64,000 nt of DNA. Origin: Brevirhabdus sp. (lineage in GTDB: Bacteria > Pseudomonadota > Alphaproteobacteria > Rhodobacterales > Rhodobacteraceae). The DNA is taken from NCBI GenBank assembly GCA_024637315.1, contig JAGXFH010000061.1, positions 1 to 64,000 of the forward strand. Reading direction: 5' to 3'. Numbering within the stretch: the first letter of the stretch is position 1; each line of letters begins with the position of its first letter. Made by a program: the position numbers and the translations under genes. This document shows positions 1-8,404 of the stretch, one piece after another. The notes below the pieces were generated by a model that was given only the letters and a program-made list of their open reading frames with translations, did not search any database and was not told where the DNA came from.

Positions 1-107
1 GAACGATGCCTGCCGATCTCAGTGGCAATCTTGCTCACAGGCATCTTTGCGTTCAACATCTCTTCAATTGCGCGTCTCTCACGCAAATCCAACTCTGTGT
101 GGCCCAT
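1..107 (-). CDS. IS30-family transposase, N-terminal part (runs off left edge)
   Basis: The reverse strand reads from ATG at 105-107 as MGHTELDLRERRAIEEMLNA followed by KMPVSKIATEIGRHRS, the characteristic helix-turn-helix start of IS30-family transposases. An AAGGAG ribosome binding site lies just upstream (about 113-118). Only the first 35 codons are in the window, so the DDE catalytic domain cannot be checked and it is unknown whether the element is intact. The family assignment rests on this N-terminal motif alone but the motif is distinctive. Confidence 0.85.
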   Translation of the reverse strand, partial: MGHTELDLRERRAIEEMLNAKMPVSKIATEIGRHR

Positions 108-195
108 TTCCGTTCTCCTTGCTTTTCAGCAAGATAGGGGATTTGTCGCAACCCAGTTTAGAATGTGCCCGCGTGTACACCGGAATCCCCTGTAA
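1..195 (-). mobile_element. End of an IS30-family insertion sequence (approximate boundary)
   Basis: The transposase start lies about 90 bases from a plausible element end. The stretch around 160-192 (gtgcccgcgtgtacaccgg and flanks) resembles the outer segment of IS30-type ends, but the partner inverted repeat is outside the window, so the boundary is an estimate. No coding sequence is seen between 108 and 279. Confidence 0.5.
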
Positions 196-203
196 TGATG
201 ATT

Positions 204-218
204 ATGTTATAATAACAT
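204..218. promoter_or_regulatory. AT-rich 15-base palindrome
   Basis: atgttat-a-ataacat is a perfect palindrome with 7-base arms around one central base, standing out in GC-rich DNA. It lies between the IS30 end and the 3' end of the amide/peptide operon. It could be an operator, a target-site feature or part of a promoter reading toward the left; no function can be assigned. Confidence 0.35.
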
Positions 219-279
219 CCAGGCCCGCACCCGAAATCGCTGCAAACGCGCCGGGCCGACCCGGCCCGGAAGCGGGCTT

Positions 280-2076
280 TCAACCGACCGTCTCGGCGAC
301 AAGGTGGCCGTCGCCGATATCGGTCAAACTGACCGGGTCCGGACCCTGACCGACCGGATGAACCGGGCTGGGCACGTCGCCCGCCAGCCGCGGGGCGGGC
401 GCGCGCTGGTGCGCCGGGTCGGGCACCGGGACGGCGTCGATCAGACGGCGCGTATACGGGTGACGCGGATCGCCGAACACCTGCGCGCGGGTGCCAAGCT
501 CTACGATCTGGCCCAGATACATCACCGCGATCCGGTCCGAGATGTTCTCGACCACCGCCATGTCATGGCTGATGAAGAGATAGGCGATGCCGAACTCGGT
601 CTTCAACGCGGCCAGCAGATCGAGCACCCGCGCCTGCACCGAGACATCCAGCGCCGAGACGCTTTCATCGGCGATGATCAGGCTTGGCTTCAGCGTCAGC
701 GCGCGGGCGATGCAGATGCGCTGGCGCTGGCCGCCGGAAAATTCGTGCGGATAGCGGTCCATCTGGTCGCGCGACAGGCCGACCCGTTCCAGCAGGTCGC
801 CGACCGCGGCGCGGCGCTCGTCGGCGGTGCCCAGACCGTGGATCAGCAGCGGCTCGGCAACCAGATCGCCGATGCGCATCCGCGGATCGAGGGCGGCCAT
901 CGGATCCTGGAACACGATCTGCACACGGCGGCGCAGCGCCTTCATCCCCGCGGCATCCAGCCCGGACAGCGTCTGGCCGCCGATCTCGACCCTGCCCTGA
1001 TGCGGCACCAGCCCGACCAGAGCGCGAGCGATGGTGGACTTGCCGCAGCCGGATTCGCCCACCAGCGAGAATGTCTCGCCGGCGCGAATGCTGAAGCTGA
1101 CCCCCTCGACGGCATGAACCCGGTGCGTCAACCGGCCCAGAAGCCCGCCGTGAATATCGAAGCGGACGCGCAGATCCTCGACCACCGCGACCGGCGGCCT
1201 TGTCCCGGTCCGCGGCACCTCTTCGCGGCCCGCCCCCTTGCCCATCCGCGGCACCGCGGCCAGCAGATCGCGGGTATAGGGATGCGCGGGGCGGCTGAAG
1301 ATCTCGGTTGCCGCGCCGTGCTCGACCATCTGGCCGGCCCGCATCACGATCACCCGGTCGGCCATTTCCGCGACCACGCCCATGTCATGCGTGATCAGGA
1401 TGATCGCGGTGCCCAGCTCTGCTTGCAGGTCGCGCAGCAGGTCCAGAACCTCGCGCTGCACGGTCACGTCAAGCGCGGTGGTCGGTTCGTCGGCGATCAG
1501 CACCTCGGGCCGCAGCACCAGCGCCATCGCGATCATCACCCTCTGGCGCATGCCGCCCGAAAGCTGGTGCGGATACTGGTCAAGCCGCTGTTCGGGCTGC
1601 GATATCCGCACCGACCGCAACGCCGCGACCGCCGCCGCGCGGGCCTTGCGGCGCGACACCGGTTCGTGCGCCCGGATCGCCTCGGTCAGCTGCGCGCCGA
1701 TGGTCATCACAGGGTTGAGCGAGGTCATCGGTTCCTGAAAGATCATCGCGATGCGGTCGCCGCGCAGGCTGCGCATCCGCGTCTCGGGCAGGCGCAGCAG
1801 GTCGGTTGCGCCCAGCCGGATCGTGCCGCCGGTGACCCGCACGGCAGGTGGCGGCAAAAGCCCCATGATGGCCAGCGCGGTGATCGACTTGCCCGAGCCG
1901 CTTTCACCGGCGATCGCCAGCGTCTCGCCCCGGTTCAGCGAAAACCCCAGGCCGCTGATCAGCGGCGTCAGCCCGGCCTCGGTTTTCACCGACACGCAAA
2001 GATCCGCGACCGACAGGATCGGGTCAGAATCCGGGGCCGCGACGGCCCCGGAAGAGATTTCCGGCATGGCCTTCAT
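280..2076 (-). CDS. Fused oligopeptide-type ABC transporter ATPase (DppD-DppF in one chain)
   Basis: 598 residues carrying two complete ABC ATPase domains in tandem (about residues 20-270 and 290-560), each with Walker A ([16 protein letters not shown]), an LSGGx[11 protein letters not shown] signature and Walker B with DEP/DES. Each domain resembles the DppD or DppF half of peptide importers, and single-chain double ATPases are common in alphaproteobacteria. The start codon overlaps the formamidase stop as ATGA, so the two genes are translationally coupled. It energises import by the two permeases encoded upstream in the same operon. The C-terminus lacks the Cys-containing oligopeptide tail seen in the separate ATPases at 9.2-11.3 kb, as is usual for fused versions. 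Substrate is inferred only from context. Confidence 0.93.
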   Translation of the reverse strand: MKAMPEISSGAVAAPDSDPILSVADLCVSVKTEAGLTPLISGLGFSLNRGETLAIAGESGSGKSITALAIMGLLPPPAVRVTGGTIRLGATDLLRLPETRMRSLRGDRIAMIFQEPMTSLNPVMTIGAQLTEAIRAHEPVSRRKARAAAVAALRSVRISQPEQRLDQYPHQLSGGMRQRVMIAMALVLRPEVLIADEPTTALDVTVQREVLDLLRDLQAELGTAIILITHDMGVVAEMADRVIVMRAGQMVEHGAATEIFSRPAHPYTRDLLAAVPRMGKGAGREEVPRTGTRPPVAVVEDLRVRFDIHGGLLGRLTHRVHAVEGVSFSIRAGETFSLVGESGCGKSTIARALVGLVPHQGRVEIGGQTLSGLDAAGMKALRRRVQIVFQDPMAALDPRMRIGDLVAEPLLIHGLGTADERRAAVGDLLERVGLSRDQMDRYPHEFSGGQRQRICIARALTLKPSLIIADESVSALDVSVQARVLDLLAALKTEFGIAYLFISHDMAVVENISDRIAVMYLGQIVELGTRAQVFGDPRHPYTRRLIDAVPVPDPAHQRAPAPRLAGDVPSPVHPVGQGPDPVSLTDIGDGHLVAETVG

Positions 2077-3032
2077 TCGAAGACGCAGCGCGGAAAGTAG
2101 AAGCTGACGACCCAGTTCGGCATGTCGACGATCTCGCAGATGCGCAGATCGCCGCAGGTCGAAACCAGCATGTAGGCATCGACCGCCGCCATGCCGCGGG
2201 TCGCGGTCAGCAGGTCGATCATGCCCGCAACCGCGTCGCGCGCCGCCGTCATCAGATCGGGGCCGATGCCGGTCGTCGCCTCGTAGCCCTTGGCGTCAAG
2301 ATGCCGGGTGACCGGGCCGGGCGTGGTGAAGCGCGGTGTCTTCAGCCGCGCCTGCTTCACCAGATCGAGCGTCAGCACCACGTCCATCGGGCTTTCGATC
2401 GCGGTGCCGCAGACCTCGCCGTCGCCCTGCGCGGCATGGGTGTCGCCAACGCTGAACAACGCCCCCGCCACTTCGACCGGCAGGTATAGCGTGGTGCCCG
2501 CCGCCAGGTCGCGGATGTCCAGATTGCCGCCCACCCGGCGCGGCGGCACGATCGAATGCGCCCCCGCTTCGGCCAGCGCGTTGCCGATGGTGCCGGCGAA
2601 GGGTTTCAGCGGCACGCGCCCCTCCTTGCCGAACAGCGCCGGGTCCAGCGTGCCGGGATCATAGCTCCAGACATGCAGCGCGGGATCGGGGAACTGGTCG
2701 GCCAGCAGCCCGAAGCCGGGGATATTCGCCGTCCACCCCCAGCCCCTGCCCTCTCGCGCCTGCGGCGTGAAGCTGTCGATCGTGACCTTCAGCGCGTCGC
2801 CCGGTTCCGCGCCCTCGACGAAGATCGGCCCCGAGACCGGGTTGATCCGGCCGAAATCGAGCGCCGTCACGTCGGCCAGGGTGGAAGACGGGCCAAGCTG
2901 GCCCGCCGATGAATCGTGGCAGTGGAAGAGGATCGTCGATCCCGGCTCCACCCGTTCGGCCGGGGCGATGGAATTGTCCCAGCCGAAATGGTGCTGCTTG
3001 CCGTGGATCGTGTAGTCGCACGCCTTGCACAT
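2073..3032 (-). CDS. fmdA: Acetamidase/formamidase family protein
   Basis: About 319 residues from the start MCKACDYTIHGKQHHFGWDN, with the family features: the HxHxxxxxG-type segment (ILFHCHDSSAGQLG), the GPIFVEGAEPGDALKV motif, the GxxVxxPxRRxGGNLDI segment and SVGDTHAAQGDGEVCGTAIE. FmdA/AmdA enzymes hydrolyse formamide or short aliphatic amides to ammonia and the acid in the cytoplasm. ATG at 3032 was chosen because it lies 4 bases after the binding-protein stop; an in-frame ATG at 3056 would overlap that gene. It sits in one operon with AmiC- and AmiR-like regulators, which strongly supports amide hydrolysis as the job. The actual amide is unknown. Confidence 0.9.
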   Translation of the reverse strand: MCKACDYTIHGKQHHFGWDNSIAPAERVEPGSTILFHCHDSSAGQLGPSSTLADVTALDFGRINPVSGPIFVEGAEPGDALKVTIDSFTPQAREGRGWGWTANIPGFGLLADQFPDPALHVWSYDPGTLDPALFGKEGRVPLKPFAGTIGNALAEAGAHSIVPPRRVGGNLDIRDLAAGTTLYLPVEVAGALFSVGDTHAAQGDGEVCGTAIESPMDVVLTLDLVKQARLKTPRFTTPGPVTRHLDAKGYEATTGIGPDLMTAARDAVAGMIDLLTATRGMAAVDAYMLVSTCGDLRICEIVDMPNWVVSFYFPRCVFE

Positions 3033-3036
3033 GATC

Positions 3037-4659
3037 TTACTCGGTCGCGAAGACATAGTCGTAGTTGATCGGGATCGACACCGGATCGACGTACAGCTCG
3101 TCGGCTCCGCCCATCCGCGCCGACTTCATCGTATAGCGCTGCTCGTTGAAGACCGGCGCCCAGGGCGCGTCTTCCATCACGCCCATGTAGATGTCGGACC
3201 ACATCTGCATCCGCTCCTCCGCCCGGTCCGGATCGACGATGCTGTCGGCCTCGGTGGCCATCGCGTCAAGCTCTGCGTTGCAGTACCACGACCAGTTCCA
3301 GCCGCCCTCGACCGCTCCGGCACAGCCAAGGATCGGGCCGTAGAAGTTCGACGGGTCCGGGAAGTCAGCGATCCAGGCCATGCCGCCCGACCAGATCATC
3401 GGCGCCGAGCCGTTGCCGCCGGCCTCGATCACGTTGGCCTGGGCCAGCGACTGGATCGCGGCCTTGACCCCGATCTCGGACAGGTCCTGCTGGATCGCCT
3501 GCGCGATGCGCGGATTGGGATCGGTGTTCATCACGAAAAGCTCGGTTTCGAACCCGTCGGGAAACCCGGCATCGGCCAGCATCTGACGGGCCTGATCCGG
3601 GTCGTATCCATAGCCGTCATAGCCTTCGGTATAGCCCGGCATCGTCGGCGGCAGCGGCTGGTTCGCGGGTACTGCGCGGCCGTTGATGATCTGCACGATC
3701 CGGTCCTTGTTGATCGCCATGTTGATGGCGCGGCGCACCTCGACATTGTCAAGCGGCGCGGTGTTCACGTTCATCGTGATGTAGCCGGTATGCAGCTGGC
3801 CGCCTTCGACCACCCGTTCGGCCTGCGCCGGGTCGGCCATCACCTCCTGGAACTTCGCCGGCGGGATGCCGTCGCCCGGCACGTCGACCTCGCCGTTCTG
3901 CAGCCGCAGCAGCGCGACGATGGGTTCCTGCCCGACCTCGAAAGTGATCTGGTCGAGATAGGGAACGCCGTCGCGCCAGTAGTCCTGGTTCTTCTCGAAC
4001 ACAAGCCGCTGGCCAAGCGTCCATTCCGTCAGCTTGAACGCGCCGGTGCCGACCGGCTGCTTGCCGAAATCGTCGCCCGCGGCCTCGACCGCCTCTTGCG
4101 GGACGATATGGGCAAAGTTCAGCGCCATGACATGCAGGAAGGTGGCATCGGGCCGCGACAGGGTGATCTCGACGGTCTGCGGGTCGATGACCTTGACACC
4201 TTCCAACGCGCTGGCGGACCCGTCGGCCATCGCGTCATAGCCCAGGATCGACCCGAAGAACCCTGCGCCGGGCGACTGGGTTTCGGGGTTGGTCACCCGG
4301 TCCAGCGTGTATTTCACGTCCTCGGCGGTCATCTCGCGGCCATTGTGGAACATCACGCCGGTCCGCAGGTGGAAGGTGACGGTCATGCCGTCATCGGAAA
4401 TCTCGTAGCGTTCGGCCAGGCCGGGGCGCAGCTCGGTGGTGCCGGGGACATAATCCATCAGCCCGTCGAAAAGCGACTTGATCATCGACCAGTTCTGCCA
4501 GTCGTAGCCGATCGCGGGATCGAGCGTGGCGACGTCATCCTTGTAGGTGATCACGATGCTGCCGCCGGGTCTGGCGTTCGGGTCCGGCTGATAGTCCTGT
4601 GCCGTGGCGGGCAGCGCCAGCGCCAGCATCAGTGCGGTGGTGGTAAGCAGGTTTCTCAT
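3037..4659 (-). CDS. Oligopeptide-type ABC transporter substrate-binding protein
   Basis: 540 residues of the SBP_bac_5 family. The start ATG at 4659 has a strong AGGAGG ribosome binding site and gives a classical Sec signal peptide (MRNLLTTTALMLALALPATA). The mature protein has the family's N-terminal segment on loading order (DDVATLDPAIGYDWQNWSMI), the FHLRTGVMFHNGREMTAEDV motif and the VNTAPLDNVEVRRAINMAIN segment. It captures substrate in the periplasm for the two permeases encoded upstream. Because it is flanked by a formamidase and amide sensors, the ligand may be an amide or amidated peptide, but this is inference; sequence alone does not give ligand specificity in this family. Confidence 0.92.
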   Translation of the reverse strand: MRNLLTTTALMLALALPATAQDYQPDPNARPGGSIVITYKDDVATLDPAIGYDWQNWSMIKSLFDGLMDYVPGTTELRPGLAERYEISDDGMTVTFHLRTGVMFHNGREMTAEDVKYTLDRVTNPETQSPGAGFFGSILGYDAMADGSASALEGVKVIDPQTVEITLSRPDATFLHVMALNFAHIVPQEAVEAAGDDFGKQPVGTGAFKLTEWTLGQRLVFEKNQDYWRDGVPYLDQITFEVGQEPIVALLRLQNGEVDVPGDGIPPAKFQEVMADPAQAERVVEGGQLHTGYITMNVNTAPLDNVEVRRAINMAINKDRIVQIINGRAVPANQPLPPTMPGYTEGYDGYGYDPDQARQMLADAGFPDGFETELFVMNTDPNPRIAQAIQQDLSEIGVKAAIQSLAQANVIEAGGNGSAPMIWSGGMAWIADFPDPSNFYGPILGCAGAVEGGWNWSWYCNAELDAMATEADSIVDPDRAEERMQMWSDIYMGVMEDAPWAPVFNEQRYTMKSARMGGADELYVDPVSIPINYDYVFATE

Positions 4660-4687
4660 TTTATCCTCCTGTCGGTTGGGTGGGTGG

Positions 4688-5608
4688 TCAGCGCAGACGA
4701 ATCCGCGGGTCGATGAACGGGGTGACGAGATCGGCAAGCAGATTGCCAAGCACGATGGCGCAAGCCGAGACCAGCGTAACGCCCATGATGATCGGAATGT
4801 CGATGCGCTGGATCGCCTGCCAGGCAAGCTGGCCGATCCCCGGCCAGCCGAAGACGCTTTCGACGACGACGATGCCGCCCATGAAGATGCCGATGTCGAT
4901 GCCGATCATGGCGATGATCGGCAGGATCGCGTTGGGCAGCGCATGGCGCAGGATCACCCGGCGGCGGGTCAGGCCCTTGGCGCGGGCGGTGCGGATGAAA
5001 TCGGCGCGCAGCACCTCGACCATCGAAGAGCGCATCATCCGGCTGTACCAGCCCGACCCCAGCACGCCGAGCGTCGCCGCCGGCAGCACCAGATGCGCCC
5101 AGGTGCCGTAGCCGCCGATCGGGAACCAGCCAAGGCGCACGGCAAAGACGTAGAGCAGCAGCAGGCTGACCACGAATTGCGGCGCCGAGACCGCGACGAA
5201 AGAGGTGATCATCAGCGACTGGTCCAGCGTCCGGCCGCGGCGCAGCGCCGCGATGATCCCCATCGACAGGCCAAGCACGAGTTCGCACCCGATCCCGCCC
5301 GCCATCAGCAGCAGTGTCGCCGGCAGGCGCGACGCGATCAGCGAGGCGACCTCGGTCTTCTGCAGGTAGCTGCGCCCCAGATCGCCCTGCACCAGGCCGC
5401 CGAGGTACCGCAGATACTGGACGATGAAGGGCTGATCGAGGCCAAGCTGCTCGCGGATGTTGGCGACGGTCTGCGCCGTGGCCGAGCGCCCGGCGATCTG
5501 GCGCACCGGATCGGCGGGCAGGACGTAGAGCAGGAAGAAGGTGATGAACGACACCCCCAGCAGGATCAGCGCGGACTGGATCAGGCGGCGGATCAGGTAG
5601 GTCGCCAT
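4688..5608 (-). CDS. ABC transporter permease, DppB type
   Basis: 306 residues starting MATYLIRRLIQSALILLGVS, with a first membrane helix at residues 8-30, the periplasmic segment ADPVRQIAGRSATAQTV, and the EAA loop (RTARAKGLTRRRVILRHALP, about residues 200-220) that contacts the ATPase. The length and the single N-terminal helix followed by a long loop match DppB/OppB. It begins one base inside the stop of the DppC-type gene (TGATG overlap), so the two permease halves are coupled. It lies in the inner membrane. Confidence 0.93.
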   Translation of the reverse strand: MATYLIRRLIQSALILLGVSFITFFLLYVLPADPVRQIAGRSATAQTVANIREQLGLDQPFIVQYLRYLGGLVQGDLGRSYLQKTEVASLIASRLPATLLLMAGGIGCELVLGLSMGIIAALRRGRTLDQSLMITSFVAVSAPQFVVSLLLLYVFAVRLGWFPIGGYGTWAHLVLPAATLGVLGSGWYSRMMRSSMVEVLRADFIRTARAKGLTRRRVILRHALPNAILPIIAMIGIDIGIFMGGIVVVESVFGWPGIGQLAWQAIQRIDIPIIMGVTLVSACAIVLGNLLADLVTPFIDPRIRLR

Positions 5609-6495
5609 CAGTCACGCCCCCGTTGCGTCGGGTCCAGCACGTCGCGCAGGGCGTCGCCGACCAGGTTGAACGCCAGCGCCAGCAGCAGGATCGCGGCGCC
5701 CGGAATGAACACCAGCCAGGGCGCGGTCTGGAAATAGGTCTGGTTCTCGAAGATGATGTTGCCCCAGCTCGGCGTCGGCGGCTGCACCCCGACGCCGAGA
5801 TAACTCAGCGTCGCCTCCAGCAGAACGGTGGTCGAAATCCCTAGCGTGCCCCAGACGATGATCGTCGGCACCAGATGCGGCAGGACATGGCGGAACAGGA
5901 TCCGCGCCGAGCCCGCGCCAAGCGTCCGTTCGGCGGCGATGAAATCGCGCTCGGCCAGCGAAGTGGTTTCGGTATAGATCACCCGCGCGGTCTGCACCCA
6001 GTTCACCAGCGCGATGACCATCGCCACGATCCACAGCGACGGCTGGAAGATCGCGGCAAGGCAGATCGCCAGCAACAGCGCCGGAAACGCCATCATCAGG
6101 TCGGTGAAGCGCATCAGCACCGCCCCGATCCAGCCGCGAAAATAGCCTGCCGTCAGCCCGATCAGCGTGCCGATGAAAAGCGCCATTCCGTTCGCCACGA
6201 CCCCGATGATCAGCGAGGTGCGCGCGCCGTACAGGATGCGGCTGAACAGGTCGCGCCCCAGAAGGTCGGTGCCAAGCAGAAAGGCGCCGCCCGGCGGCAG
6301 CGGCGCGCCCTCGATCGTCAGCCCGTCGAAATGCTGCACATCCGGCGGATAGGGCACGATCCACGGCGCCAGCGCCGCGCCGGCCACCACCACGACGATC
6401 AGCACGATCCCGAACAGCGCCAGCTTGCGCTGCATCAGTCGGGTCAGGGCGCCGCCCGGCCTGAGCCTCGGATCACCGGCTGTGGCGTCGGCCAT
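5608..6495 (-). CDS. ABC transporter permease, DppC type
   Basis: About 295 residues from MADATAGDPRLRPGGALTRL, chosen because ATG at 6495 has a GGAGGGG ribosome binding site; the reading frame is open further upstream but overlaps amiR deeply. Features are the N-terminal helix (ALFGIVLIVVVVAGAALAPW), the DppC motif LLGTDLLGRDLFSRILYGAR and the EAA loop (AAERTLGAGSARILFRHVLP). The start overlaps the end of amiR by about 23 bases. It forms the inner-membrane channel with the DppB-type permease encoded next. Confidence 0.93.
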   Translation of the reverse strand: MADATAGDPRLRPGGALTRLMQRKLALFGIVLIVVVVAGAALAPWIVPYPPDVQHFDGLTIEGAPLPPGGAFLLGTDLLGRDLFSRILYGARTSLIIGVVANGMALFIGTLIGLTAGYFRGWIGAVLMRFTDLMMAFPALLLAICLAAIFQPSLWIVAMVIALVNWVQTARVIYTETTSLAERDFIAAERTLGAGSARILFRHVLPHLVPTIIVWGTLGISTTVLLEATLSYLGVGVQPPTPSWGNIIFENQTYFQTAPWLVFIPGAAILLLALAFNLVGDALRDVLDPTQRGRD

Positions 6496-7081
6496 CGCCT
6501 TCCCCTCCCTCGGCGAGGCGGGCGATGACCCGGTGGGCGGCGGCCTCGACGGTGATCCGCCAGCGCATCGCCATCTGCCGCAATTCGTCATAGGCGTCGG
6601 CTTCGGTCATGCCGCGCGACGCCAGCAGCGTCACCGCCTGCACCACGCTCTTGCGGTCGTCCAGCCGGGCCTGAAGATCGGCGATCCGGGCCGACAGTTC
6701 GCGCCGCGCGTCGAAGGCGTCGCGCGCGATCAGCAGCGCGCTGTAGACACCGCTGTCACCGACCGGCTTGAGGATCTGGGCATGCGCGCCGATCCCCAGC
6801 GCCCATTCGACGCGGCCCGGCGCCTCCGAGCCGATCAGCGCGATCATCGGCATCGGCGATCCGCCCGGTTCCCACGGGAATTGCGCGTCATGCCCCATGT
6901 CGGCATCGAAGAACAGGAAATCGGCGGCAAGGATGTCGGGGCCGGGATCGGGCCAGGCGGTGCTGACGGCAAGACCGATGGCGGTCAGCTGCCGCGCGAG
7001 GTTCTGCACCGAGGGGTGCGGGCGGTGCAGGATCAACGCGCCTGCGCCGCCAAGGTTCTGGATCCGGATCCGCCGCTTCAT
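6473..7081 (-). CDS. amiR: AmiR/NasT-type ANTAR-domain antitermination regulator
   Basis: 202 residues. The first ~120 residues form a receiver-like domain without the usual phosphorylation pocket (pseudo-receiver, as in AmiR), followed by a coiled-coil segment (ELSARIADLQARLDDRKSVV) and a C-terminal three-helix ANTAR domain (about residues 140-195: AVTLLASRGMTEADAYDELR then QMAMRWRITVEAAAHRVIA). ANTAR proteins bind paired RNA hairpins and prevent leader termination. It follows amiC with an ATGA overlap, exactly as in the Pseudomonas amiC-amiR pair, where AmiC sequesters AmiR until an amide binds. The leader upstream of amiC carries an intrinsic terminator, the expected target. Confidence 0.9.
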   Translation of the reverse strand: MKRRIRIQNLGGAGALILHRPHPSVQNLARQLTAIGLAVSTAWPDPGPDILAADFLFFDADMGHDAQFPWEPGGSPMPMIALIGSEAPGRVEWALGIGAHAQILKPVGDSGVYSALLIARDAFDARRELSARIADLQARLDDRKSVVQAVTLLASRGMTEADAYDELRQMAMRWRITVEAAAHRVIARLAEGGEGDGRRHSR

Positions 7082-8169
7082 GACACGACCCTCAGCCCCG
7101 GCGCCGGCCTGGCCGGACCCGAGCGCGAAAGATAGGGATCTCCCGCCACCTCGGCCCGCCGTTCGATCACTTCGAAGACGCCGCCGCGCGACTGGGCGAT
7201 CAGGACCGGCAAGGTCCGGTGATGGGTCTCGGGGTCGATCGTGCAGGCCGCGTCGCGGCCGGTGCCCAGAAGCTCGGTCAGCCCCGCGGTCTCGGTGCCG
7301 GGCCGGTGCGCCAGCAGCCGCGCAAGCTCGGTCACCGCGTCATGCGCGGCGGCTTCGAAGGAACTCCCGAAGGCCGGGGCCTCGGCCGGTCCCGCCACGC
7401 CGCGGAAATAGGGTCCCGCGGCGATCAGCCCTTCGGCGGCGGCGCCGATCGCGGGCAGTTCGCATTCGGTCAGGTTGCACGAAAGCACCGGACAGATGGC
7501 GGGGCGGAAATGCGGGTCGGACTGGCCAAGCTGGTGATAGGCGGCCAGAAAGCGGTATTGCGACCGGCCGATCAGCGAATTGAGGATGAAATCGGGCCGG
7601 GTGATGCGGATCTCCTCGATCATCCGGCCGATGTCGGGCGAGCCGATCGGCAGGTAGCGTTCGCCCAGCACCTCACCCGCCGCCGCCATGACGGTTTCGC
7701 GGGCAAGGCGGTTGATCTCCCATCCCCAGATGTAGTTCGAGCCGGTCAGATAGGCGCGGCGGCCATAGCGCGGCAGCGCCCAATCCAGCAGCGGCAACAG
7801 ATGCTGGTTCGGACAGGCATGCATGTAGACGACGCGATCGGAGGATTCGAAGCCCTCGTAGGGCGCGGGATACCACAGGGTGCCGCCGGCCTTTTCCAGC
7901 GTCGGGATCACCTCTTTCCGGCTCCAGGACGTGATGCAGCCGATGACATGGCGCGCCGAGGTATCGCGCAGGATCTCTTCGCAATAGGGTCCGTAAAGGT
8001 CGATATTGCCGCCCGGATCGCGTTCCACCGGAACGAATGTGATGTCAGAGCCGGCATCGGCATTGACCGCCGCGATCGCCGCCAGCGCCCCGTCGCGGCA
8101 GGCCTGCGACAGAAGCGCATAGCTTCCCGTGCGAGAGAACAGCAGACCTATTTCGATGCGGCGCTTCAC
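7078..8169 (-). CDS. amiC: AmiC-like amide-sensing negative regulator (periplasmic-binding fold)
   Basis: 363 residues with no signal peptide, so cytoplasmic. Strong stepwise resemblance to Pseudomonas AmiC: GLLFSRTGSYA near the N-terminus, ERDPGGNIDLY, IGCITSWSRKEVIPTLEKAG, WYPAPYEGFESSDRVVYMHA and CPNQHLLPLL. AmiC belongs to the Leu/Ile/Val-binding fold (Peripla_BP_5/6) and binds short amides while holding AmiR inactive. It is the first gene of a seven-gene operon and overlaps amiR by four bases, which favours stoichiometric complex formation. Homologues in the same family bind urea (UrtA/FmdD), so formamide, acetamide or urea-like compounds are all possible ligands. Confidence 0.88.
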   Translation of the reverse strand: MKRRIEIGLLFSRTGSYALLSQACRDGALAAIAAVNADAGSDITFVPVERDPGGNIDLYGPYCEEILRDTSARHVIGCITSWSRKEVIPTLEKAGGTLWYPAPYEGFESSDRVVYMHACPNQHLLPLLDWALPRYGRRAYLTGSNYIWGWEINRLARETVMAAAGEVLGERYLPIGSPDIGRMIEEIRITRPDFILNSLIGRSQYRFLAAYHQLGQSDPHFRPAICPVLSCNLTECELPAIGAAAEGLIAAGPYFRGVAGPAEAPAFGSSFEAAAHDAVTELARLLAHRPGTETAGLTELLGTGRDAACTIDPETHHRTLPVLIAQSRGGVFEVIERRAEVAGDPYLSRSGPARPAPGLRVVS

Positions 8170-8178
8170 GTTTCCCCC

Positions 8179-8229
8179 AAACGAAAAGCCCCGATCCAGT
8201 CAGCGCATGGGCGAACTGGAAACGGGGCT
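8179..8229 (-). terminator. Leader terminator (attenuator) upstream of amiC
   Basis: On the minus strand an RNA hairpin is formed by arms AGCCCCG (8223-8229) and CGGGGCT (8187-8193), continued by TCCAGT/ACTGGA (8215-8220 with 8195-8200), followed directly by TTTTCGTTT. It ends about 10 bases before the amiC start. A terminator inside the leader of an operon whose second gene encodes an ANTAR antiterminator is the arrangement expected for AmiR control. Confidence 0.75.
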
Positions 8230-8304
8230 CGGATGCCATTCGGTATCTGACCGATTCTGCCGACAGAATGTGCCTGCCGGTCGAACCAGTCAAGCCGTTT
8301 GCCG

Positions 8305-8332
8305 CGCCGGACCGCGAAATGCCGGTCCGGCG
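8305..8332 (-). promoter_or_regulatory. Strong hairpin in the amiC leader
   Basis: cgccggaccg and cggtccggcg form a perfect 10-base-pair stem around an 8-base loop, upstream of the attenuator. Between it and the terminator, attctg-tcgg-cagaat (8253-8268) and tcggt-cagat-accga (8239-8253 region) can form further small hairpins. Some combination of these may be the two-hairpin ANTAR target, although none shows a clear A1/G4 hexaloop by eye. Confidence 0.5.
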
Positions 8333-8404
8333 GCAGCGTTCAAAGGGCCGGCGGCGGGGCGATCTGCCAGCGGGGCGGCTTTCTGCGTTGACAGGGCGTT
8401 GGGT

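Noticed and set aside
304-2100. Long open frame on the plus strand opposite the fused ATPase gene
   Set aside because: It is the mirror of the ATPase coding sequence in GC-rich DNA; the product is rich in Arg, His, Asp and Gln with no known fold.
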